Positions 9,595-17,774 of a DNA stretch of 64,000 nt are shown here, piece after piece. The first letter of the stretch is position 1. Every line of letters starts with the position of its first letter. The notes under the pieces were generated by a model. That model was given only the letters and a program-made list of their open reading frames with translations. It made no database searches and had not been told where the DNA came from. The position numbers and the translations under genes are program-made. Source of the DNA: Phocoenobacter atlanticus subsp. cyclopteri (GTDB taxonomy: Bacteria > Pseudomonadota > Gammaproteobacteria > Enterobacterales > Pasteurellaceae); the NCBI RefSeq assembly GCF_018343795.1, contig NZ_CP074346.1, positions 496,001 to 560,000 on the forward strand, read 5' to 3'.

Positions 9595-10597
9595 TTTGTT
9601 CTCTTTTCTTTTTAAAATATGTAAAAACTCTTGTGTTGTATCTGTTTTATTATATCGATTACTGTCTGCTTTAAATCTTTGATAATCAATAACTTCTAAA
9701 CTATATTTTCCATATTTAGACATAATATTTTGTATATCCATAGGGGACATTAAGCCTTCATTATTATAGCTTAAAAATATATATTCAAAATTTGCATTTT
9801 TGATTAGATCTTCAAATTCAGCTAATACGGTATTTTTACTACAATATTTTGATTTTTGATACTCAGGAAGTCCTGTTTTGCCTTTAGGTTCAAATTTATT
9901 ATATTTTGCGATAGTATTTAATAAATGATAATTCGCACCATATTGCCTTGTATTATATGGCGGATCTAAATATAAAATATCTCCTTCAATTTCTTTAATA
10001 AGTTCATTACTATTTTTATTAAAAACAATATGTTCATTATTATTTATATCAAAGCTGGCTGGATGTAAGACCAATTCTTTCTGTGCAGATTTCTTCAATT
10101 GCTTTAAAAAGCACCGTAAACAGAAGCTGTATTTGCAACTTTATCAGCACTTTCTAATAAACTTGCTAATAAAAAATAATATTGATTATTATTAATTTTA
10201 CCTAAATTTTTCCATTCATTTATTTTAGATCTTATAGTATCAATTTTTTGCCATTAAAATCTGAAAAATAGAGTCTTTCACTACCGCTACCGAAACAATA
10301 ATTTTGATAAATAAAACCGTCTTCTACAAGAGGCAAGCTGTTTAGTTGATTGATTAATTTTTCTTGATCCTTAATAGGTAAATGGTTTTCAATATAGTTC
10401 TTATTAAGAACAAAGCTATAATATTCAAAATCATTAGCTATAACTTGCTTAACTTCTTTTTTGAAATTACGGCCAACAATGCCAGTTCCAGCAAATAAAT
10501 CGCAAAATATTTTTTGAGACAAGTCATTTCCAACAACGTTACAAATGGTTGTTTTAATAAAATCTGATAATTTTTGTTTTGAGCCAATGTAGTTCAT
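9595..10597 (-). pseudogene. D12-class adenine DNA methylase, two frameshifts
   Basis: Reading from the ATG at 10597 gives MNYIGSKQKL and motif I FCDLFAGTGIVG, both typical of D12-class N6-adenine methylases. The frame breaks near 10240 (six A where seven restore the frame) and again near 10113 (five T where six restore it). Between and after the breaks the other frames continue the family: [41 protein letters not shown], then [10 protein letters not shown] (catalytic DPPY at about 9955-9966) and [10 protein letters not shown]. The C-terminal piece has no stop and runs in frame into guaA. Its start ATG overlaps the stop of the endonuclease gene (TAATG). As it stands no full-length methylase can be made without slippage. 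Confidence 0.9.
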
Positions 10598-11486
10598 TAG
10601 TTGTATAATAAAATAATAAAGCAATTAACTTTATATGTCTTTATTCCTTGTGTTTTATGATTATATTGAAAAGTAATTTCCAAAGGATTTTCTAGATCAG
10701 TTTTTTGAATAGTTTCAGCAATTTTATCAATAGAAATATATTCATCCAAATATACTACCAATAATCTACTATCAGCACCAAATCTACCCTCATCTTGATA
10801 TTTATAAAGATATTCTGCGACTTTTTCAGGGTGTTTGATTGCCTCTTTTTTCCAATTAGCACCATATCTTTTTTAAACTCATTTGTTGGGCTTTTTGCTA
10901 CTTTCTGATCAAAAGAAATCCCATTAATAAAAAAATCAACTCCTCGCCGATGATTTAATGTAGGAAGAATATTTGTATTTTTTCAAAAATTAAAGTTTCA
11001 ATAAAATCATTTCTTACTGTATTAATTTCTTTAATTCTTCGGTATTTCACTGCTGCCTGTTTTACTTTTCATCTTTTTCAATTCCAAAAATATTTTCAGA
11101 ATTTACTCTTTGTACAAATCCATCAAAATCCCCTTGTGAAAATGGCCAAGAAATATTACCTAATTGTAATTTTTGCCATTCTTCAAGCAAAATTTGCATT
11201 ACTTTATAAGAGTTTTTTCCACTTTTATATTTTGAGGATTCTTTAAATAAATTTCTAATAATTTTTTCACCATTTTCAAAGTCCCAATTTTTAACAAGAC
11301 TTGTCCACAATTCATTAGTATTTAAATCTAAAACTATTTGACCCTTATTTTTACCTCTTGAGATAATTTTAACTGGTAAATCAAACTTTTTTTCATTTTG
11401 TAGAGCTAATAAAAATGATATCGCATTATCCTTATTACCAAAAATTTTTTTGCAGTATCTGTTGAAAAATTATTTTTTAAATTCAT
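10597..11486 (-). pseudogene. Restriction endonuclease relic, at least four frameshifts
   Basis: Starting at the ATG at 11486 (overlapping the upstream methylase stop as TAATG), four single missing A bases (near 11452, 11062, 10980 and 10873) break a frame of about 295 residues. Joined, it reads ...KIISRGKNKGQIVLDLN..., the intact piece at 11062-11310 (LVKNWDFENGEKIIRNLF...), ...RRGVDFFINGISFDQKV..., ...GRFGADSRLLVVYLDE... The pattern D-(9 residues)-DQK fits a PD-(D/E)XK nuclease active site. Its place between two methylases in a tightly overlapping operon indicates a type II endonuclease. The recognition site and exact family are not recognised. Confidence 0.72.
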
Positions 11487-12277
11487 TAAAACTCCTTTTT
11501 GAAAATCAAAATATACTCGTGTTTAAAAATAAAATAGTCACTACTTAAAGCACGGTAACGCCAAATACTATTTTGCCCTAATTTACCACGATTACCTTCT
11601 ACGTTCTTTATAACAATTCCCTTTAATTTTACCTTAAAGTTTCTTTTAATCATATCCATAATATAAAAAGGTAGTGGTTTTATTTCGCCTTGTTTATAAA
11701 CATCACCAATAACAACTGCAAAATAGCGATTTTTCTCTAAATATTTTAATCCATTAATAACAACTAACTGAAATTTCTGAATAAACTGAGGTAAATTAGC
11801 TATGTGCGATAAATCTTCTTTTTTGTCAGTAAATTTTACAATGTCTAAATATGGCGGGTGCATTATTAAAAACTGAACATTATTAATTTGTAGTTTATCT
11901 AATGATTGCATCATTTTAATATCAAAATTATCACTGGAGACATCACTATTTTGAATATCAAATTTAATATTATTAACATCAACCATTTTGTGTTTGACAG
12001 AATCAATAGCATTATTGTTAATATCAAAGCCAATCAAATTTCTATCAAGGTTTTCGCATTCAAATAATGTTGTTCCACTACCTAAAAAGAGATCTAAAAC
12101 AGTTTCATTTTTCTTTGTATATCTTTTGATAAGTTGATAAGGAATTTGTGGAATAAAATTACCGTGATAATGATTAGAATGTTTACCATGTTTATCTCTT
12201 TCGGAGATAAGCCATAAGCTATCAGTATTAATATCGCAATCTTTCCAGTTTCCTAATTCTACATCATTAAATTTCAT
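11486..12277 (-). CDS. DNA methyltransferase (N6/N4 family) of a type II R-M system
   Basis: A 263-residue S-adenosylmethionine-dependent DNA methylase of the N6-adenine/N4-cytosine group. Visible are the SAM-binding motif I FLGSGTT (residues 64-70) preceded by ERDKHGKHSNHYHGNFIPQIP, and the catalytic motif IV as HPPY (140-143) in LIMHPPYLDIVKF. Motif order in the chain is (X)-I-IV. It is intact, unlike the endonuclease and second methylase downstream with which it forms an operon linked by overlapping TAATG junctions. It may therefore still methylate the chromosome as an orphan. Target sequence and base are not predictable from the sequence. Very AT-rich, consistent with acquisition. Confidence 0.85.
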   Translation of the reverse strand: MKFNDVELGNWKDCDINTDSLWLISERDKHGKHSNHYHGNFIPQIPYQLIKRYTKKNETVLDLFLGSGTTLFECENLDRNLIGFDINNNAIDSVKHKMVDVNNIKFDIQNSDVSSDNFDIKMMQSLDKLQINNVQFLIMHPPYLDIVKFTDKKEDLSHIANLPQFIQKFQLVVINGLKYLEKNRYFAVVIGDVYKQGEIKPLPFYIMDMIKRNFKVKLKGIVIKNVEGNRGKLGQNSIWRYRALSSDYFIFKHEYILIFKKEF

Positions 12278-12367
12278 TTTCTAACACTATATTTTCAAAA
12301 AGTTAATTTACACTTTATCATACTTAATATATAGGTTATTTTTTGATAGTTATTTTTACGATTAAGA

Positions 12368-12784
12368 TCACAAAAATGGATTAAATAATTTTATACCTAA
12401 TCCTTCAAAATCTTTGGTGTTACGTGTCACTAAAATTAAATTGTGTTCAATCGCACTTGCCACAATCCAAGCATTATTTTCAGGTGAAAGATCAGGAATA
12501 TGCAATTTTGCACAAATTTCAGCGGTATTTGGGGTAATGTTTAAAATGCGTTTCTCAAACATTTTTAGTACATTGTTTTGATACCAATTTGTTAATGCCG
12601 TAAATTGTTTTGGATCTTTATACTTTTTTCTTAAAATTCCACGTTGTATTTCCATTAAAAAAGTGGGATTAGTATAAAAATCTTCAATAGAAGCCGATTT
12701 AAACCAATCTACAACATTTGGATTTGCTTTTCCTTGTTTGATTTTTCGGATTTCAGAAATAAGGTTAGTATCAAGTAAAAACAT
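12368..12784 (-). CDS. vapC: PIN-domain toxin VapC/FitB-like, active-site Asp replaced
   Basis: A 138-residue PIN-domain ribonuclease toxin. Seen: LLDTNLISE with Asp5, the second acidic residue in FLMEIQRG, the block AWIVASAIEHNLILVTRNTKDFEGLGIKLFNPF. In most relatives the segment is DAWIAA-TALEHG; here the Asp is Asn104 (codon AAT at 12473-12475), so one of the metal-binding acids is lost and nuclease activity may be reduced. The gene overlaps the antitoxin stop by one base (TAATG), so the two are co-translated. It sits in the foreign block between guaB and guaA. Confidence 0.9.
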   Translation of the reverse strand: MFLLDTNLISEIRKIKQGKANPNVVDWFKSASIEDFYTNPTFLMEIQRGILRKKYKDPKQFTALTNWYQNNVLKMFEKRILNITPNTAEICAKLHIPDLSPENNAWIVASAIEHNLILVTRNTKDFEGLGIKLFNPFL

Positions 12785-13062
12785 TATTCATCCTCTAAAC
12801 CATAATCTACAAATGGAATAGGGCGATTAGTTTTACTGCGTGGTGGAATATCAAGTTCAATATCTGCCACATCGTAATCATCTTGTGAACAAAGCCATTC
12901 ATAAGCACTCTGTTTTTTTTCCTGTTTTTGAACTTGATAATCATCATAACGCATTAGCACAAATTCAGGATTACCACGATTAGTAATAATAACAGGTTCA
13001 TTTGCTGCGAGCTGTTTTGCTTTTGCTAAATTTTGATTAAACTCTCGACTTGTAATAAACAT
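12784..13062 (-). CDS. vapB: Phd/YefM-type antitoxin paired with VapC
   Basis: A 92-residue antitoxin. The N-terminal part ITSREFNQNLAKAKQLAANEPVIITNRGNPEFVLMRYDDY is the Phd/YefM DNA-binding fold; the C-terminal part, rich in acidic and proline residues, would wrap the toxin. An open frame begins at 13122, but ATG 13062 has AGAGG at a good distance and lies just downstream of the promoter and palindrome, so the longer start is rejected. The gene would repress its own operon through the 12-bp inverted repeat at 13075-13105. Confidence 0.88.
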   Translation of the reverse strand: MFITSREFNQNLAKAKQLAANEPVIITNRGNPEFVLMRYDDYQVQKQEKKQSAYEWLCSQDDYDVADIELDIPPRSKTNRPIPFVDYGLEDE

Positions 13063-13074
13063 AAAAACCTCTTT

Positions 13075-13122
13075 TGTTGCTACAATTTTCAATATTGTAG
13101 CAACAATAAGTTTGTTAAACAA
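13075..13122 (-). promoter_or_regulatory. vapBC promoter and autorepression operator
   Basis: A perfect 12-bp inverted repeat (TGTTGCTACAAT, arms 13075-13086 and 13094-13105, 7-bp spacer) ends 12 bp upstream of the antitoxin ATG. On the minus strand TTGTTT (13122-13117) and TACAAT (13099-13094) are 17 bp apart, and the -10 lies inside the upstream arm. A repressor bound here would cover the promoter, the usual layout for type II antitoxin autoregulation. Confidence 0.75.
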
Positions 13123-13172
13123 TCATTTTGCAAATTTAATACAAAATGTGACCGCTTACTTTTCTAAAAATA

Positions 13173-14636
13173 CTAGCCCATTCGGTAATTCGGTGCTTCT
13201 TTGGTAATGCTCACATCGTGGACGTGGCTTTCTTTCATACCCGCTCCACTAATTCTTACAAATTCAGCTTTGGTGCGTAATTCTTCAATAGTGGCACACC
13301 CAGTTAAACCCATACAAGAACGTAAACCGCCCATTTGTTGGTGGATAATTTCTTTCAAATAACCCTTGTAAGGAATACGTCCTTCGATCCCTTCTGGTAC
13401 TAATTTATCCGCTGCATTATCAGATTGGAAATAGCGATCCGATGAGCCTTTTGACATTGCTCCAAGGGATCCCATTCCACGATAAGATTTGAATGAGCGT
13501 CCTTGATATAATTCGATTTCTCCCGGCGCTTCTTCTGTTCCAGCAAACATTGAACCCACCATTACACAAGATGCCCCCGCTGCGATTGCTTTTGCGATAT
13601 CGCCTGAGAAACGGATACCACCGTCGGCAATCACGGGGATTCCACGATCTTTTAAGGCTTCTGCGGCTTCTGAAATAGCGGTAATTTGTGGCACACCTAC
13701 ACCCGTTACGATACGAGTGGTACAAATTGACCCCGGACCAATCCCTACTTTCACCGCACTTGCACCTGCATCTGCTAAGGCAATCGCACCGCTTGCGGTT
13801 GCAACATTACCTGCAACGATTGGTAAATTTGGGTATTTTGCACGGGTTTCACGTACACGTTGTAATACGCCTTCGGAATGACCGTGACTGCTGTCGATTA
13901 AAAGTACATCAACCCCCGCTTTAACTAAGGCTTCAATACGTTCTTCATTACCTTCGCCAGCTCCAACAGCCGCACCAACACGCAAACGCCCAAATTCATC
14001 TTTACACGCATTTGGTTTTTCAGCGGTTTTTTGGAAATCTTTTAATGTAAATAAACCTTTTAATTTAAAATTATCATCAACAATCAGTACTTTTTCGACT
14101 CTATGGGTATGCATCAAATGGAAAATCTCTTGGGTTGTTGCCCCTTCTTTCACGGTAACAAGTTTTTCTTTTGGTGTCATTAGTGCTGAAACACAGGTAT
14201 TCATATCATCAACAAAGCGAGTATCTCTTCCCGTTATAATGCCTTCTAAAAGCCCATTTTCATTTACAACAGGGAAACTGGCAAAGCCATTTTTAGTCAC
14301 AAGTTTAGATAATTCTCTTAATGGTAAATCAGGGGTTACAGTAACAGGATCAGAGACAACGCCACTTTCAAATTTTTTCACTTTACTGACTCTATCTGCT
14401 TGGCGTTCAATCGACATATTTTTATGAATAAACCCAATTCCGCCTTCCTGAGCAAGAGAAATAGCTAATCTTGTTTCGGTTACCGTATCCATTGCGGCTG
14501 AAAGCATTGGGATATTTAAACGAATATTTTTGGTGAGTTGGGTGGATAGATTAGCGGTATTTGGTAATACCTTAGAATGAGCAGGAACGAGAAGGACATC
14601 GTCAAAAGTTAATGCTTCTTGTTTAATTCGTAACAT
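13173..14636 (-). CDS. guaB: IMP dehydrogenase
   Basis: The enzyme oxidises IMP to XMP with NAD+, the committed step to GMP. The 487-residue protein shows the (beta/alpha)8 barrel opening [13 protein letters not shown], a CBS-domain pair inserted at about residues 93-205, the catalytic cysteine in [13 protein letters not shown] (near residue 305), and the flap region before the C terminus. Length matches E. coli (488). It normally forms guaBA with guaA; here a VapBC pair and a restriction-modification block lie between them. A promoter candidate is at 14687-14715. Confidence 0.98.
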   Translation of the reverse strand: MLRIKQEALTFDDVLLVPAHSKVLPNTANLSTQLTKNIRLNIPMLSAAMDTVTETRLAISLAQEGGIGFIHKNMSIERQADRVSKVKKFESGVVSDPVTVTPDLPLRELSKLVTKNGFASFPVVNENGLLEGIITGRDTRFVDDMNTCVSALMTPKEKLVTVKEGATTQEIFHLMHTHRVEKVLIVDDNFKLKGLFTLKDFQKTAEKPNACKDEFGRLRVGAAVGAGEGNEERIEALVKAGVDVLLIDSSHGHSEGVLQRVRETRAKYPNLPIVAGNVATASGAIALADAGASAVKVGIGPGSICTTRIVTGVGVPQITAISEAAEALKDRGIPVIADGGIRFSGDIAKAIAAGASCVMVGSMFAGTEEAPGEIELYQGRSFKSYRGMGSLGAMSKGSSDRYFQSDNAADKLVPEGIEGRIPYKGYLKEIIHQQMGGLRSCMGLTGCATIEELRTKAEFVRISGAGMKESHVHDVSITKEAPNYRMG

Positions 14637-14686
14637 TGCAAAATTCCTTATTTAGATAAAAAATGAGTTGGAAAGATTGCGAGAGA

Positions 14687-14715
14687 ATTATACAGATAAT
14701 TATTGTTATTGAAAA
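14687..14715 (-). promoter_or_regulatory. guaB promoter candidate
   Basis: On the minus strand TTTTCA (14715-14710) and TATAAT (14692-14687) are 17 bp apart, about 50 bp upstream of the guaB start. The -10 is perfect; the -35 matches four of six bases. Confidence 0.5.
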
Positions 14716-14728
14716 GATAATTATAACA

Positions 14729-15307
14729 CTAACCTAAAATAATATAATCTAATGGCATATCCCAGTGTTCAACAGGTAATTGGTTTAATTGCTGAAATCG
14801 ATGAGCTAATCCTACACTAATTAATGTTTCAGAATTCAGGGCAAGAGTACGATCATAAAATCCACCCCCAATTCCTAAACGGTTACCTTGTTTATCACAA
14901 GCGACTAAAGGCGTAAAAATAATGTCTAATTTATTTAATGGTAACACTTTTCTGACATCTAACTGAGGTTCTAGAATACCAAAGCGATTAGATTTTAATG
15001 ATTTTTTGCAATTTTTATTATATTCAATAAATAATAAATGACCTTTTGAAAATGGGTGTAAAACAGGCAGGTAAATTTTTTTCCCTTGTTTTGTTAGTTT
15101 ATCAATGAGCGGTAATGGAGAAATTTCACCATTAAAAGGGAGATAAAACGCCAATCTAGTGGCAGAATGTTTTTCAATCAAACTAAGTGCTGGCTGAATA
15201 ATATTTTGTGCAGCTTGATTTTGTTGCTGTTGTGATAATTCAAGCCGTTTAGTTTTCATTTCTTGGCGTAATCGTTGGCGTTGATTAGTGATATGATTAT
15301 TATCCAT
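14729..15307 (-). CDS. fau: 5-formyltetrahydrofolate cyclo-ligase
   Basis: A 192-residue enzyme that uses ATP to turn 5-formyl-tetrahydrofolate into 5,10-methenyl-tetrahydrofolate, recycling the one-carbon pool. The family signature LGIGGGFYDRTL (about residues 149-160) and the N-terminal LRQEMKTKRLELS segment are present. In many gammaproteobacteria fau lies directly after zapA-ssrS; here it is about 14.5 kb from them, so this junction has been rearranged. It lies upstream of guaB on the same strand, with about 90 bp between. Confidence 0.92.
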   Translation of the reverse strand: MDNNHITNQRQRLRQEMKTKRLELSQQQQNQAAQNIIQPALSLIEKHSATRLAFYLPFNGEISPLPLIDKLTKQGKKIYLPVLHPFSKGHLLFIEYNKNCKKSLKSNRFGILEPQLDVRKVLPLNKLDIIFTPLVACDKQGNRLGIGGGFYDRTLALNSETLISVGLAHRFQQLNQLPVEHWDMPLDYIILG

Positions 15308-15514
15308 AACCTTATTGTTATTTATAAATTTAGATTATTTTGAATATAACAAAAAGAGATAAAATTGCAAATTTTAAAAGAAATGTAACCGCTATACTTG
15401 GGCTAGATATATGCTTTGTATATAAATCAATTATTTCTAAGATACTTTTATTCTCATTTTTTACTTTTAGACCTAATGTTGAATGAAACGAGTTTTTTCT
15501 ATAAGAGTAACTAT
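15308..15514. other. Intergenic stretch upstream of first cold-shock gene
   Basis: AT-rich spacer from the fau start to the point where the duplicated cold-shock unit begins. It holds one uptake-type core (ACCGCTA near 15390 with a CAAATTTT tract before it). No open frame or RNA gene is recognised. Confidence 0.5.
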
Positions 15515-15609
15515 AAATTAAATATTAAAAGTTGCTTGCTTTAATTTTATTAGTGTGTTTTAATAAAAACCTAGCTAAGAGCAGTTTAAAAAAAGTTAGT
15601 TATTATAGT

Positions 15610-15744
15610 TCTTCCTCATCATTTCAAAGTTTTTACTTTATTTCTTGATAGTCCTTTTAATATCCATCTCCATTTATAAAGTGATTAGTTTTACCGCTTG
15701 AATTTTCAAGCATTCAAATAAATTTTAAAAAATAAGGAAGACAT
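15610..15744 (+). promoter_or_regulatory. Long cold-shock mRNA leader
   Basis: About 135 bp of conserved non-coding sequence precede the coding start, after a -10-like TATAGT at 15604-15609. It is conserved almost base for base in the second copy, including TTCCTCATCATTTCAAAG. Long structured leaders are typical of cspA-type genes, where they act as RNA thermosensors; that role is inferred here. An uptake-type ACCGCTTG lies at about 15692-15699, and an AAGGAAG ribosome site just before the ATG. Confidence 0.5.
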
Positions 15745-15954
15745 ATGTCTAAATTAACTGGTATCGTAAAATGGTTTAACTCTGAGAAAGGTTTTGGTTT
15801 CATCACTCCATCTAATGGTGGAAAAGATGTATTCGTACATTTCTCTGGTATCCTTGGTGATAACTATAAATCATTAAATGAAAATGATAATGTAGAATTC
15901 AGCGTTCAAGATAGCCAACGTGGACCATCTGCAATTGATGTAAAATTAGTCTAA
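15745..15954 (+). CDS. Cold-shock protein, CspA family, copy 1
   Basis: A 69-residue OB-fold RNA chaperone. The RNP-1 motif KGFGFITP and RNP-2 motif VFVHFS are intact (about residues 15-34), and the length is typical. CspA-family proteins melt RNA secondary structure at low temperature or during growth changes. It differs from copy 2 (17508-17717) at one residue, Glu versus Asp in the segment NS(E/D)KGFGF. It has its own leader and terminator. Which of CspA, CspC or CspD it corresponds to cannot be decided by eye. Confidence 0.95.
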   Translation: MSKLTGIVKWFNSEKGFGFITPSNGGKDVFVHFSGILGDNYKSLNENDNVEFSVQDSQRGPSAIDVKLV

Positions 15955-15979
15955 TTAGCTACTAAATAGATTTCTTAAG

Positions 15980-16007
15980 AAGCCCCTTTTAATAAGGGGC
16001 TTTTTTT
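15980..16007 (+). terminator. Terminator of cold-shock gene copy 1
   Basis: Stem AAGCCCCTT/AAGGGGCTT (15980-15988 and 15994-16002), 5-nt loop, followed by a T run. Identical to the terminator of copy 2. Confidence 0.93.
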
Positions 16008-16062
16008 ATGATTGAAAAATTATCTATTATGTAACTGAGAGCTAATATTTTTAAGAAATACA

Positions 16063-17270
16063 CAGGGCAAGATCGCACTTTTCTTAAAAAGATGATCTAA
16101 TAGCACTTATTATTCAATAACAAATAGGTGTAAAAATGAATATATTATCAGCTTTTAAAGATTTGGAAGACCCTCGCAAAGATATAAACAAAAAACATGA
16201 CTTCTTAGATGTTATTTTTCTTGTCGTAAGTGCGGTAATATCAGGTGCAGAAGGATGGAGTGAAATTCATCAGTTTGGTAAATTGAATATAAAATGGTTA
16301 CGAAAATACCGAGATTTTGAAAATGGTATTCCTGTTGATGATACGATTGCTCGTATTGTAAGACGGATAAATCCTGAGAAATTAAATTATATTTTTATTA
16401 ATTTTATCAATGAGATACGAAAATCACAAGGCAAAGAGTGTATTGCAATAGATGGTAAAACATTAAAAAACAGTTCACATTTAGAGCCTCATAATGCCCT
16501 ACATAGTATTACGGCTTGGAGCTGTTCAAGAGGATTAATTTTAGCTCAAAATAAGTCCAAAGGTAAGAAAAATGAGAATGAAAGCATTCTAGAAATGATA
16601 GATATTTTAGAGCTAAATCAAGCCGTCATTACGGTAGATGCGATGAATACGCAAAAGAAAATAGCGAATAAAATCATAGAAAAGAAGAGCGATTATGTGA
16701 TGCCATTGAAAAATAATCATAAGAAATTTAGAAATGAAATAGAAAGTTATTTTCATAAAGTAGTGCGAGAAAAATCAATAAAAATAGATAAATTTCAAGA
16801 AGTTAACTGTGAAAGAAGTCGAATAGATCAACGGTATTATTCAAAATTACCAATAAGTGATTGGCTTTTGGAATCTCAAGGTTGGACAGGAATTAAAAGC
16901 CTTATTCAAGTTCATAGGATAAGAGAAGACAATGGCAAGAAAAGTGAAGAAAAAGTATTTTATATCAGTAGCTTAGATGTTCCTTGCGAAGACTTTGCGA
17001 AATATATTAGGGGTCATTGGGAAGTTGAAAATAAAGCGCATTGGGTACTTGATGTTGTTTTTAAAGAAGATGATAGTACGATTTATTTGGGGGATGGCGT
17101 TGAAAATATGGCAATAATTAGGCGTTTAGGGCTTAATTTAGCACGACTACATCCAACTAAAAATAGTATAAAAAGCAAGCTGAAATCAGCTGGCTGGTCT
17201 GATGAAATGAGGTCTGAGCTTATTTTTGGTGTGTGTGATTAATTTATAGACAAAGTACGCGGTTGCCCTG
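16063..17270 (+). mobile_element. ISAs1-family insertion sequence, complete
   Basis: A 1208-bp element bounded by imperfect terminal inverted repeats: the left end begins CAGGGCAAGATCGCAC and the right end, read inward, CAGGGCAACCGCGTAC. Both ends are flanked by the 10-bp direct repeat AAGAAATACA (16053-16062 and 17271-17280), a target duplication of the size known for ISAs1 elements. One intact transposase gene fills it. The perfect target duplication and intact gene point to a recent insertion, into the spacer between two tandem cold-shock genes. Confidence 0.93.
16136..17242 (+). CDS. ISAs1-family transposase
   Basis: A 368-residue DDE transposase of the ISAs1 (H-repeat) group. The opening LSAFKDLEDPRKDINKKHDFLDVIFLVVSAVISGA is the DUF4277-like N-terminal domain, followed by IAIDGKTLKNS (first catalytic Asp), VITVDAMNTQKKIANKI (second Asp), and the segment IRGHWEVENKAHWVLDVVFKEDDS carrying the catalytic Glu. 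Length is normal and no frameshift is seen, so the element is probably active. A ribosome site AGGTG precedes the ATG. The coding sequence contains one AAGTGCGGT at 16228, the uptake core of the other Pasteurellaceae branch. Confidence 0.95.
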   Translation: MNILSAFKDLEDPRKDINKKHDFLDVIFLVVSAVISGAEGWSEIHQFGKLNIKWLRKYRDFENGIPVDDTIARIVRRINPEKLNYIFINFINEIRKSQGKECIAIDGKTLKNSSHLEPHNALHSITAWSCSRGLILAQNKSKGKKNENESILEMIDILELNQAVITVDAMNTQKKIANKIIEKKSDYVMPLKNNHKKFRNEIESYFHKVVREKSIKIDKFQEVNCERSRIDQRYYSKLPISDWLLESQGWTGIKSLIQVHRIREDNGKKSEEKVFYISSLDVPCEDFAKYIRGHWEVENKAHWVLDVVFKEDDSTIYLGDGVENMAIIRRLGLNLARLHPTKNSIKSKLKSAGWSDEMRSELIFGVCD

Positions 17271-17507
17271 AAGAAATACAAAAATAAATATTAGAAGTAG
17301 TTGCTTTTATTTTATAAGTATGTTCTAATAAAAACCTAGCTAAGAGCAGTTTAAAAAAGTTAGTTATTATAGTTCTTCCTCATCATTTCAAAGTTTTTAC
17401 TTTATTTCTTGATAGTCCTTTTAATATCCATCTCCATTTATAAAGTGATTAGTTTTGCCGCTTGAATTTTCAAGCATTCAAATAAATTTTAAAAATAAGG
17501 AAGACAT

Positions 17508-17717
17508 ATGTCTAAATTAACTGGTATCGTAAAATGGTTTAACTCTGATAAAGGGTTTGGTTTCATCACTCCATCTAATGGTGGAAAAGATGTATTCGTA
17601 CATTTCTCTGGAATTCTTGGTGATAACTATAAATCATTAAATGAAAATGATAATGTAGAATTCAGCGTTCAAGATAGCCAACGTGGACCATCTGCAATTG
17701 ATGTAAAATTAGTCTAA
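17508..17717 (+). CDS. Cold-shock protein, CspA family, copy 2
   Basis: A 69-residue cold-shock protein identical to copy 1 except for Asp in [11 protein letters not shown]-1 and RNP-2 motifs are intact. The nucleotide sequence differs from copy 1 at a handful of mostly silent sites, which means the duplication is recent or kept uniform by gene conversion. It keeps the full leader, so it is expected to be expressed and cold-regulated independently of the insertion sequence upstream. Confidence 0.95.
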   Translation: MSKLTGIVKWFNSDKGFGFITPSNGGKDVFVHFSGILGDNYKSLNENDNVEFSVQDSQRGPSAIDVKLV

Positions 17718-17742
17718 TTAGCTACTAAATAGATTTCTTAAG

Positions 17743-17770
17743 AAGCCCCTTTTAATAAGGGGCTTTTTTT
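17743..17770 (+). terminator. Terminator of cold-shock gene copy 2
   Basis: Stem AAGCCCCTT/AAGGGGCTT (17743-17751 and 17757-17765) with a T run; it directly abuts the end of glnE, which converges from the other strand. Confidence 0.92.
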
Positions 17771-17774
17771 ATGG

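Larger units (their letters stand above)
15515..16008 (+). repeat. Tandem repeat unit, copy 1 (cold-shock gene with leader and terminator)
   Basis: This stretch is nearly identical to 17281-17773. The match covers an upstream region, the long leader, the whole coding sequence and the terminator; it weakens toward the upstream end (before about 15560). Without the later insertion sequence the two units would be about 550 bp apart, so this is a tandem gene duplication. Confidence 0.9.
17281..17773 (+). repeat. Tandem repeat unit, copy 2
   Basis: The second copy of the cold-shock unit, starting right after the right target duplication of the insertion sequence. Leader, coding region and terminator match copy 1 with few changes, for example a G for A in the uptake-type core (GCCGCTTG near 17457) and one A fewer in two short A runs. 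Confidence 0.9.

Noticed and set aside
11062-11310. 82-codon open frame as a separate small gene
   Set aside because: It is an internal piece of the frameshifted endonuclease; the protein continues in other frames on both sides.
16228-16236. AAGTGCGGT in the transposase as proof that the insertion sequence came from the Haemophilus influenzae branch
   Set aside because: The same 9-mer also occurs by chance in guaB (13753) and rapA (about 43830) here, so one copy is weak evidence.
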